A stretch of 41,282 nt of DNA. Origin: Syntrophobacteraceae bacterium. Lineage in GTDB: Bacteria > Desulfobacterota > Syntrophobacteria > Syntrophobacterales > Syntrophobacteraceae. The notes beneath the pieces were generated by a model. The model was not told the DNA's origin and searched no databases. It saw nothing but the letters and a program-made list of their open reading frames with translations. Where the stretch lies: the NCBI GenBank assembly GCA_018053185.1, contig JAGPLX010000023.1, positions 1-41,282 of the forward strand, in the 5' to 3' direction. Position numbers and translations under genes: made by a program. Positions 27,099 through 33,913 of this stretch are shown one piece after another; within the stretch, counting starts at the first letter, position 1; every line of letters begins with the position of its first letter.

Positions 27099-27911
27099 AT
27101 GCAATCCCCGAAGCGATTCTCATGCCTCATATTCCTCCTTCTTGTTACGGAGTTCATGTGCCCGCGTGTGGAATCATGCGCCGCCTTGACCTCCGAGGAG
27201 CAAAATACCATTTCCGTCTATGAAAGGGTAGCTCCCTCCGTGGTCAATATCACCACGGAAATCTGCGATTGGGAGTTTTTCCATTGCGTGGTTCCGGGAG
27301 CCGGCACCGGGTCGGGAATCGTCCTCAAGGAAGACGGGCTCATACTCACCAGCTATCATGTGATCGCCCGGGCCGGGGATGTTCGGGTGGCCCTCAGCGA
27401 CGGAAGGCACCTCACGGGCAGGATTGTGGGAACCAACCCCGAGGGAGACTTGGCTCTATTGAAGGTCGAAGTGGGCCGACAACCCCTGACCCCCATTGTG
27501 GGAGGGAATTCCCGGCAGCTACAAATCGGCGAAAAGGTGCTTGCCGTGGGAAACCCCTTTGGCCTGGGACAGACCCTGACGACAGGGACCGTGAGTATGG
27601 TGGGACGAAATGTGAGGAGCGGGAGTCTGGTGCTCCGAGACCTCATCCAAACGGATGCCTCCATCAACCCGGGCAATTCCGGCGGGGCCCTGGTCAATTC
27701 CAGGGGAGAACTGGTTGGTATGAACACGGCCATCATGGGTCTCACCGTCGGCGGCATCGGCATCGGGTTCGCGGTGCCCATGCACCGGATACAGGAGGAG
27801 CTCCCCGCAATGCGCCACCCATGGAAGCAATGGGTTCGGTGGATTCTTGCGGGGATATTGGTCTATTGGTTTTTCAGAAACAGGACCCGGTTGGGGCGAA
27901 GGGAGTTCTAA
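27099..27911 (+). CDS. Trypsin-like serine protease without PDZ, C-terminal membrane anchor
   Basis: The 270-residue product starts with a signal peptide or anchor (MQSPKRFSCLIFLLLVTEFM). An HtrA-type protease domain follows, with the catalytic triad in TSYHVIA (His), EGDLALLKV (Asp) and NPGNSGGAL (Ser), plus the substrate-loop block AVGNPFGLGQTLTTGTVS. Instead of a PDZ domain it ends in a hydrophobic helix (WVRWILAGILVYWFFRN) and a basic tail, so it may be held in the inner membrane at the C-terminus with the protease outside. The ATG at 27099 is chosen because the signal sequence begins there; the frame is open to 26913. Its TAA overlaps the ATG of the next protease by one base. Confidence 0.85.
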   Translation: MQSPKRFSCLIFLLLVTEFMCPRVESCAALTSEEQNTISVYERVAPSVVNITTEICDWEFFHCVVPGAGTGSGIVLKEDGLILTSYHVIARAGDVRVALSDGRHLTGRIVGTNPEGDLALLKVEVGRQPLTPIVGGNSRQLQIGEKVLAVGNPFGLGQTLTTGTVSMVGRNVRSGSLVLRDLIQTDASINPGNSGGALVNSRGELVGMNTAIMGLTVGGIGIGFAVPMHRIQEELPAMRHPWKQWVRWILAGILVYWFFRNRTRLGRREF

Positions 27912-29074
27912 TGCCTATGAAGCGAAAGAGAGTCGATCGTTCGGGAGATCTTCTCGGAATTGCCCATGAGGTGGGCTATGGGAACCGACCATTCGGATTT
28001 CGGGTGTGCCTTCTGTTGTGGGTTGTCGTGATTCTTGGTGGAGTGGCTCCAACGGCCTTCGCCATGACCGAAGACGAGCGCAACAACATCGAGCTCTATC
28101 AGCGGCTGGCGCCCGGTGTGGTCAATATCACCAGCACGGTCTTGGAGCGGGATTTCTTCTTCAATGCCGTTCCGAGGGAAGGGGCGGGTTCCGGCTCCAT
28201 CATCGATGCCGAGGGCTACATCCTTACCAATTATCACGTGGTCGAGAATGCCCGTAAACTGGAAGTGACGCTTGCCAGCGGAAAGAGGTTCATGGCCAAG
28301 CTCATCGGGGCCGACCCGGATACGGATGTAGCCGTGTTGAAAATCGATGCAAAAAGGTCGGATCTGGTGGTGATCCCCATGGGAGTCTCGGAAAACCTCA
28401 AGGTGGGGCAAAAGGTTCTAGCCATTGGAAATCCCTTCGGCCTGGGGCAAACCCTCACCACCGGGGTCATCAGTTCTCTGGGGAGGACCCTGAGGGCGAC
28501 CAGCGGCATCCTGGTGGAAGACATCATCCAGACGGACGCGTCCATCAACCCGGGCAACTCAGGAGGACCGCTCATCGATTCCTCGGGGAAAATGATCGGG
28601 ATCAACACGGCCATTTTTAGTCCCACGGGAGTCAATGTGGGAATAGGGTTCGCCACGCCCATCGATACGGCCAAAACGGTCATCCGCGAACTGATCGACA
28701 AGGGATATTACTCCTACCCATGGCTCGGAGCCAGCCTGATGACCTTGAGCCGTGACCTGGCCGAATCCCTCCGCCTGCCCGTCCAATCGGGAGCAATGGT
28801 CATGGAGGTTGTCCCCAAGGGACCCGCGGATAAGGCCGGCATCCGGGGAGGGAACGCCCGAGCCCAAATAGGAAACACCATTCTGACCGTCGGGGGGGAT
28901 ATCATCGTTCGGATCGACGGTGAACCCGTCACGGACGCGGACAGCTTCATTCGGAAAATACGGAAGCGGAAGCCGGGAGACCGGGTGCGTCTGGAGGTGG
29001 TCCATTGGGAAGGAGGCCGGGAGACCGTCACGGTAATCCTTGGAGAGAAACCCAAGAGTCCTCGAAGACGATAG
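27911..29074 (+). CDS. HtrA/DegP-like serine protease with one PDZ domain
   Basis: The 387-residue protein carries an N-terminal hydrophobic segment at about residues 29-47 (VCLLLWVVVILGGVAPTAF), preceded by a basic tail. This gives periplasmic placement, either anchored or cleaved after AFA. The triad residues are in TNYHVVE, DTDVAVLK and NPGNSGGPLID. A single PDZ domain covers about 285-380 (AMVMEVVPKGPADKAGIRGG, DGEPVTDADSFIRKIR). It is the usual HtrA quality-control protease with one PDZ, like DegS or HhoA. AAGGGAG lies 5 nt before the ATG at 27911. It is clearly a paralogue of the protease just upstream and probably co-translated with it. Confidence 0.93.
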   Translation: MPMKRKRVDRSGDLLGIAHEVGYGNRPFGFRVCLLLWVVVILGGVAPTAFAMTEDERNNIELYQRLAPGVVNITSTVLERDFFFNAVPREGAGSGSIIDAEGYILTNYHVVENARKLEVTLASGKRFMAKLIGADPDTDVAVLKIDAKRSDLVVIPMGVSENLKVGQKVLAIGNPFGLGQTLTTGVISSLGRTLRATSGILVEDIIQTDASINPGNSGGPLIDSSGKMIGINTAIFSPTGVNVGIGFATPIDTAKTVIRELIDKGYYSYPWLGASLMTLSRDLAESLRLPVQSGAMVMEVVPKGPADKAGIRGGNARAQIGNTILTVGGDIIVRIDGEPVTDADSFIRKIRKRKPGDRVRLEVVHWEGGRETVTVILGEKPKSPRRR

Positions 29075-29148
29075 AAGGATCGAGACCGGCGCACAGCTGC
29101 CCGGATCGGCAAGAGAACGGGTCTTCCCGGGCCCCTCCGATGGCTCCC

Positions 29149-30567
29149 CTAGGGATCGAGAACCGATGCTGAGGCAGTGTCCCCCTTCCGGAGACGAATG
29201 AAGACGATTTCGCCCTCGGAGGCGAAGCGGACCGGGATGCCCGAGACACCCACCCCACAACTGGTATACCCCATCATGTTCTCGTGGCTCCATGTCCCGT
29301 AGCTCAGACTGCGTGGTGCCCGGCTATGGGTGAAAACAGCTCCGAGGTAAGGAATGCGAATCTGACCCGCATGGGTGTGCCCACACAGGTACAGCTTGGG
29401 CTGTTGAAGGGAAGCCTCGCGGTAGATTTCGTTGGAATGAGCCACAAACACAGAAAACGCTCCCGTCGGGACCTGCAGGAAAGCCTGCTCCACATCGTGG
29501 CACTGGTAGTAATGGGGATCGTCCACTCCTACAACCCAGATATCGTGGCCGTTCCTGTGGATTTTTACCGCGTCGTTGAGCAGGATGGATATGCCGCTTT
29601 TCTCGAGGCTTTGGACCATTTCGATGCAGTCGTGGTTCCCCAGGACACCCAGGATTCCATCTCGACTGTGAATATGGGGCACCAGCTGATCGAGCCGCAA
29701 CAGGGCCTCGGCGGAAGAACCGGAATTCTCCATTCGGAAGTCGCCTCCCAAGATGCACAAATCCACAGTGAGGTCCCTCACCACGGACTGCACCTTTTCG
29801 GTCAGCCCGGCCAGTCCGTCCAGGTGCAGGTCGGTAAGAAACAGGATCGTGTAACCATCAAAGGGAGGTGGGAGGTCTCGAAAAGTGAAAACTACACTTC
29901 GAAGTCTCATCCGCAGGGCGTTTTCCTTTCCCTTATCGTATAATCTCAGAAGCCGGAAAAAGGTTTTCATGAAGAGATGATAATAGACTGCGTCCTCGAA
30001 ATTGAGCAGAATCCGCAGGGGGTTGGCCTGTATACGGCAAGATCGAAGCTCTCGAAACCGGACGCTGGGACGCATCGGCCGAGGGTAGTCGTCAAAGGGC
30101 CTGGTCATGAGAGTCTTGTGAAGAAGACTGGATCCCCCGTAAGCCCCCAATCCGAAGATCCCGAGGTAGGTCAGCATCTGCAGCATGTTCAGGGAGTAAT
30201 GGGGAGCCAGTACCAGGAGCGGCAGGCCGCCCTCAAACACCTGGTCCAGGCCGGGCACGACCTTTCCCGCCTCGAGGCCGATTCGTCTTTTCACAAAGCT
30301 GGAGAGAAGATCCCCCAGCATGCTGAGGACTCCACACCCCAGGCCCACATGCCAGGGAAAGCCAAGGAACGGCCCCAGGATCAGGCCTGCCAGGACCCCC
30401 CCCACGACCCCGCGCAAAGTTTTGTGAGAACCGAATAGAGCTTCTCCGTCGGAAAACTTTCGGCCTCGATCCAGGGGGCCGTCCCACTTTCGGTGGAAAA
30501 AAAAAGCAAGGAGAAGCGGGGTCAGGTTGATGGACCAAACCAGTGTGAGCATCTTGGGCAGGAGCAT
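29149..30567 (-). CDS. Fusion of CarS-like CDP-alcohol synthase and metallophosphoesterase
   Basis: The 472-residue protein joins two recognisable domains. The N-terminal half (about 1-190) is a membrane domain of the CDP-archaeol synthase (CarS, DUF46) type: FSDGEALFGSHKTLRGVVGG and GDLLSSFVKRRIGL followed by VPGLDQVFEG match the archaeal signatures. The C-terminal half (about 235-470) is a calcineurin-like metallophosphoesterase with TDLHLD, GGDFR, GNHD, AHSNE and GHTHAGQ, so all metal ligands are present. CarS-type enzymes transfer CMP from CTP to a lipid phosphate; a phosphoesterase in the same chain suggests lipid head-group turnover, but substrates are not known. The ATG at 30567 is chosen because an upstream frame to 30780 would overlap the sigma-factor gene. 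The ribosome binding site is weak. Confidence 0.85.
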   Translation of the reverse strand: MLLPKMLTLVWSINLTPLLLAFFFHRKWDGPLDRGRKFSDGEALFGSHKTLRGVVGGVLAGLILGPFLGFPWHVGLGCGVLSMLGDLLSSFVKRRIGLEAGKVVPGLDQVFEGGLPLLVLAPHYSLNMLQMLTYLGIFGLGAYGGSSLLHKTLMTRPFDDYPRPMRPSVRFRELRSCRIQANPLRILLNFEDAVYYHLFMKTFFRLLRLYDKGKENALRMRLRSVVFTFRDLPPPFDGYTILFLTDLHLDGLAGLTEKVQSVVRDLTVDLCILGGDFRMENSGSSAEALLRLDQLVPHIHSRDGILGVLGNHDCIEMVQSLEKSGISILLNDAVKIHRNGHDIWVVGVDDPHYYQCHDVEQAFLQVPTGAFSVFVAHSNEIYREASLQQPKLYLCGHTHAGQIRIPYLGAVFTHSRAPRSLSYGTWSHENMMGYTSCGVGVSGIPVRFASEGEIVFIRLRKGDTASASVLDP

Positions 30568-30639
30568 CGGAGCTTGGAACTCTCGCCTTCGGCTGAAGCC
30601 GGTTCGTGGAAAAATCACAAGGAGGAAGGGCACTCCGCG

Positions 30640-30666
30640 GGAGACCCTGGACTCACCAGGGTCTCC
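30640..30666 (-). terminator. 11-bp hairpin directly after the sigma-factor gene
   Basis: GGAGACCCTGG (30640-30650) and CCAGGGTCTCC (30656-30666) pair perfectly around ACTCA, one base beyond the sigma-factor stop codon on its 3' side. There is no T-run, so it may stabilise the mRNA end or act as a partial terminator before the CarS-like gene. Confidence 0.6.
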
Positions 30667-30667
30667 T

Positions 30668-31969
30668 TCATTCGATAAAAGTCTTGAGAGTGGCTTGCCG
30701 ATTGGGGTTTCGGAGTTTTCGCAGGGCCTTCTTCTCGATCTGTCGAATCCTTTCCTTGGAGACTTTGAACGATCGTCCAATTTTCTCCAAGGTTTCCGCA
30801 GGCTGGCCGTCGATACCGAAACGCAACCGCAGGATCTTCTCTTCCCGAGGTTGCAGGCTGGAAAGGAGCGCCCGGGTCATCTCGGCCAGTTCCCTGTCCG
30901 AACATTCCTCCATGGGAGACGCTGCCCGCTCGTCCTCGATGAAATCTCCCAGTCGCTGTTCGTCGTCTCCAATGGGCGTCTCCAGGGAAATGGGCTGCGA
31001 CGCCATGGTGAGAACGGTTTGGACCTTCTCGATGGGCAGCTTTGCCCGCTCTGCGATTTCATGGGGCGCGGGCTCCCGTCCCAGTTCTTTCAAAAGCTCG
31101 TAGAAAACCTTGTAGAACAGGTTCTTCATTTCGATAAAATGAACGGGAAGACGAATGGTTCGAGTCTTGTCGTAAATCCCGCGGATGATGCTCTGCCGGA
31201 CCCACCATGTGGCATAGGTGCTGAACCGGTTTCCCTTGGTGTGATCGAACCGGCCCACCGCCTTGATGAGCCCCAGGTTCCCTTCCTGAATCAGATCGTC
31301 AAAGCTCATGCCGCGTCCCCGGTACCGTTTTGCAATACTGAGGACCAGGCGCAGGTTGGCTTTCACCATCTCCTGTTTGGCGAGATCGATGGATGCCATG
31401 ATGGATCGTGTGCGGACAAGGAGCTGAGAAAAGAGCGGTTGATCCGGATGAGTTTCCATGCCGCGCTCTAGGGTGCGCAGGATAACCTTCAGGACCTTGT
31501 CCCGCACTCCTGGAAAGGTCTTCTCGTGGCAGATGAGCTTCTCGATCTTGCCCTGAAGATCCAGTAGAGCCGGGTCCTGATCGGCATGATCCACCACCAT
31601 CCGGACGAGGTCCTCCTCTCCCCGGCGAATGATCTGGGCCAGTTCGATCTCTCTTTCTTGGGTCAGCAGCGGATAGCTTGCCACCTCCTTGAGATAGCAC
31701 GTGACAGGGTCGTCTTCAAATTCTTCGGCATAGATTCCCCCTTCAGCGGCCGGACCTTCGTCCTCCGATTCTTCCTCTGCGTAATCCGATCCCCGGCGGG
31801 TTTCCTCCCGATCCTCTTCCCTCTCCAACCCTTCCAGGGAGAGATCCGCATCCGCGAATTCCCTTTCCATCCCTCCCTCTTGAAACAAGGTATTGAAAGC
31901 TTCCTCCAGCTTGGACTTGTTCAAAAGAAGATCCAGAGGGATGCATTTCTCCGAAGAATATGTACTCAT
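30668..31969 (-). CDS. Sigma-70 family RNA polymerase sigma factor, RpoD-like but short
   Basis: This 433-residue sigma factor has an acidic N-terminal stretch (about 45-85). Region 1.2 follows (DPVTCYLKEVASYPLLTQER), then regions 2.1-2.4 (RLVLSIAKRYRGRGMSFDDL and FSTYATWWVRQSIIRGIYDK), region 3, and region 4 (LEKIGRSFKVSKERIRQIEK). The core is group 1/2 like, but the long non-conserved insert and much of region 1.1 found in delta-proteobacterial RpoD are missing. It could be a second RpoD-like or RpoS-like factor rather than the main sigma. The ATG at 31969 follows GGAGGGATTGA. A promoter with a 17-base spacer lies upstream. A hairpin immediately follows the stop. Confidence 0.9.
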   Translation of the reverse strand: MSTYSSEKCIPLDLLLNKSKLEEAFNTLFQEGGMEREFADADLSLEGLEREEDREETRRGSDYAEEESEDEGPAAEGGIYAEEFEDDPVTCYLKEVASYPLLTQEREIELAQIIRRGEEDLVRMVVDHADQDPALLDLQGKIEKLICHEKTFPGVRDKVLKVILRTLERGMETHPDQPLFSQLLVRTRSIMASIDLAKQEMVKANLRLVLSIAKRYRGRGMSFDDLIQEGNLGLIKAVGRFDHTKGNRFSTYATWWVRQSIIRGIYDKTRTIRLPVHFIEMKNLFYKVFYELLKELGREPAPHEIAERAKLPIEKVQTVLTMASQPISLETPIGDDEQRLGDFIEDERAASPMEECSDRELAEMTRALLSSLQPREEKILRLRFGIDGQPAETLEKIGRSFKVSKERIRQIEKKALRKLRNPNRQATLKTFIE

Positions 31970-32113
31970 TCAATCCCTCCAATTTGGAAGTACGCCCTCA
32001 GGCCACCTCCTTTTCACCGGCTTGGTTTCGGCTCCTCCCCTCTGCTCACGGTCTCTTCTCCCGGCAGGCCGAGAGCGGCAGAAAGGACACCGCCCTGTGG
32101 CAGCCCACGTAAG

Positions 32114-32142
32114 ATGATAAGTACTCTCAAATACTTAGTCAA
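32114..32142 (-). promoter_or_regulatory. Strong sigma-70 promoter for the sigma-factor gene
   Basis: The minus strand has TTGACT (32142-32137) and TATCAT (32119-32114) with a 17-base spacer, in an AT-rich patch. The start site would be about 135 nt before the sigma-factor ATG, leaving room for leader regulation. Confidence 0.65.
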
Positions 32143-32271
32143 TTCTTAGGAGTGAGGATCCCCAAGAGTCTCAACCCGCGGCGTGCTTTCCGGAATGTTA
32201 TGTTCCGGAAACTCAAAGATGGCTGGTGGTGTGAGAGGGCTGTGTATTGTGTATAACGATAACTCGTCGTC

Positions 32272-33258
32272 CTATAAATGAATCTCCGCAATGTCCCCCT
32301 CGTGGAGGACGTAGTCCCGTTGAACCATTTGACCGTCAAAAACCCCTTTACCCCATATTTTGGCGAATTTCAACCTGTTTATGAAGTCCTTGTGGATTTT
32401 CTCCGCCAGATCCGCTACAGTACTGCCTTTCGGCAGGATGAAGGGGGCCGTCATGTCCGGTTCCTTCCCCCCGGGTTTGGTGTACACGCGGATGATCCCC
32501 AATTCGTCAAAGACCATCTGAAGAAGAGAGTGCAGGTTCCTGCCCGAACGGGTGGAGACCGCCATGCAGGGAAGACTTACCTCCGAGAGTTCCAGAAACG
32601 CCCGGTAGTCCTCCTCATCCCTGTCCTCATCCACCTTGTTGACCGCCACCAGGATTTTCTTGAAGAAGGGAACTTTCTTCAGGTCCTCGGGGATCGGAGA
32701 GCCTTCCGGGTAGATCCGCAGTCCCCCCAACACCTTCACCGTGTCTTCCAGTTGCTGCAAAGGGTCTGCATGCAGGTCTACGAGCACGATCAGCATGTCG
32801 GCACGGCGCATGAGATCGGCCATGCCCGGATCGATTCGATCCAGGGTGATAGGAGGGGTATCCACCAGCTGAAATTGGATGTTCTCGAAAGGGGCCATGC
32901 CCGGGGTGGGTTTCCAGGTTGTGTGGGGAAAGTCCGCCACCTCGGGACTGGCGTTGCTCAAGGTCGCAACCAGCGAGGATTTCCCCACATTGGGTGCCCC
33001 CACAATCACTACCTGTGCAGCTCCCTCCCGCTCGATGGAAAAGGTCGCAGCTCTCCTCGCTCCCCCCTTTTTCTGGAGCGCCTCGCCCCTCAGCTTGCCG
33101 ATGCGGCGACGCAAATCCGCCCGCAGCTTGTCCGTGCCCTTGTGTTTGGGCATGATGGTGAGCATTTCCTCGAGAGCCTCGATCTTCCCTTCGGTGGTCT
33201 TGGCTTCCCGGAATCTCTTTTCCGCCTCGAAGTAGTGCGGTGGCAAATTCGCAGGCAT
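32272..33258 (-). CDS. OBG/DRG-type GTPase with C-terminal TGS domain
   Basis: The 328-residue protein is a P-loop GTPase. G1 is VGAPNVGKSSL, the switch region is FPHTTWKPTPG, G3 is LVDTPPI and G4 is VNKVD. A TGS domain occupies the C-terminal part (about 255-328; VYTKPGGKEPDMTAPFILPK, GSTVADLAEKIH), as in archaeal and eukaryotic DRG proteins. An N-terminal helical region (about 1-70) precedes the G domain. Such proteins associate with ribosomes or RNA; the exact role here is not known. G3 carries Pro-Pro where many GTPases have Gly and Gln, as in other HAS-GTPase-like proteins. The ATG at 33258 is chosen because the frame upstream (to 33390) runs into the promoter of the divergent gene. Confidence 0.87.
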   Translation of the reverse strand: MPANLPPHYFEAEKRFREAKTTEGKIEALEEMLTIMPKHKGTDKLRADLRRRIGKLRGEALQKKGGARRAATFSIEREGAAQVVIVGAPNVGKSSLVATLSNASPEVADFPHTTWKPTPGMAPFENIQFQLVDTPPITLDRIDPGMADLMRRADMLIVLVDLHADPLQQLEDTVKVLGGLRIYPEGSPIPEDLKKVPFFKKILVAVNKVDEDRDEEDYRAFLELSEVSLPCMAVSTRSGRNLHSLLQMVFDELGIIRVYTKPGGKEPDMTAPFILPKGSTVADLAEKIHKDFINRLKFAKIWGKGVFDGQMVQRDYVLHEGDIAEIHL

Positions 33259-33335
33259 ACCTGGATTTTCCCGATCCCTTCTCCCTTTGATCCGGACTTC
33301 CGGAATGATTCGATCTCGCTCTGGAAGCCTCGGTG

Positions 33336-33364
33336 TTGCCAACCGACGGAAAGGCCTGTATAAG
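33336..33364 (+). promoter_or_regulatory. Sigma-70 promoter for the two-CXXC selenoprotein candidate
   Basis: TTGCCA (33336-33341) and TATAAG (33359-33364) are separated by exactly 17 bases. Transcription would begin about 50 nt before the TTG at 33423, which fits a short gene of its own. Confidence 0.6.
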
Positions 33365-33422
33365 GGAGTGCCGAGGGCCGACCTTTCCACAATAACCCGA
33401 AAAAGAAAAAGGAGTCAGTACC

Positions 33423-33590
33423 TTGACCTGCCCCAAGTGCGGAAAAGAGCTGAACCTTGTTCGAACCTGACGCCAAGTGCTATGGCGCTGCCGGGATTGC
33501 GGCGCCTCCTATTCCTTGTCCGAGCTTCGCCACGACCTGTCGGAGGAAGCGGAAGTCGAACTCTCCAACTGCAGGGTGGACCGCCTGTAA
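33423..33590 (+). CDS. Small two-CXXC zinc-ribbon-like protein with in-frame TGA, probable selenoprotein
   Basis: Reading from TTG at 33423 gives 55 residues ending at TAA (33588-33590), interrupted once by TGA at 33468-33470 (residue 16). Before it lies CPKCGKELNLVRT; after it, in the same frame, comes RQVLWRCRDCGASYSLSELR and a charged tail. A CXXC pair on each side and an unbroken tail show that both parts are one gene. GGAG lies 8 nt before the TTG, and a promoter lies 60 nt further up. GGCGCTGC (33484-33491) pairs with GCGGCGCC (33499-33506) around CGGGATT, 13 nt after the TGA, where bacterial SECIS elements lie. I recall a small family of two-CXXC proteins in sulfate reducers with selenocysteine members, but have not checked. 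A plain nonsense mutation is the alternative. Confidence 0.7.
33484..33506 (+). promoter_or_regulatory. Candidate bacterial SECIS hairpin
   Basis: An 8-bp stem (seven Watson-Crick pairs and one G-T) caps a 7-nt loop, CGGGATT, within the coding sequence 13 nt downstream of the in-frame TGA. The E. coli fdhF element begins 11 nt after its UGA and has a similar size and a G- and U-containing loop. The loop here has GGG and two T, which is acceptable but not a textbook match. Confidence 0.5.
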
Positions 33591-33913
33591 TCGGACTAAG
33601 CCTTTTCCAGCACTCACCCTGGATCCTGATGAATTCCGACAAGGGATCGGCCCATAGACCTGGAACTCCCCGCGGACTTTTCCTCGTGTTTTGCCGGTAC
33701 GCTCCCGCCCCTGGCGCGCCAAAGGCCCTGGGCCCCAACCCAGGGACGGTCAACCGCGGCCGTCTGATCAACTCAGTACGGCAAAGAACGAACAAGGACG
33801 GGTGAAGCCCAGGGAAGCTCTTTGACCGGGACGACCTAAGGGAAGGGGTTCACCCCACACCGGGGAGTTCACTACCCCGACAGCCTTTTCCGGAGAATCG
33901 AGACCGCAAAGCC
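33591..33913. other. Intergenic region between the selenoprotein candidate and the 3' end of alaS
   Basis: About 323 bases with no gene. Short hairpins occur, such as CCCTGG/CCAGGG around 33727-33744, and CGGGG/CCCCG close to the alaS 3' end (33861-33880) that might terminate alaS. No tRNA-Sec gene is seen here. Confidence 0.45.

Noticed and set aside
27269-27910. Upstream extension of the second protease frame
   Set aside because: It overlaps the first protease in another frame. The real start is the ATG at 27911 with a good ribosome binding site.
33773-33800. Third copy of the rnk/hup repeat (GTACGGCAAA)
   Set aside because: Only ten bases match and the flanks do not continue, so chance is likely.
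33591-33913. Possible tRNA-Sec gene near the selenoprotein candidate
   Set aside because: Looked for an 8-bp acceptor, TCA anticodon and GGTTCGA arm; none line up. selC must be elsewhere if present.
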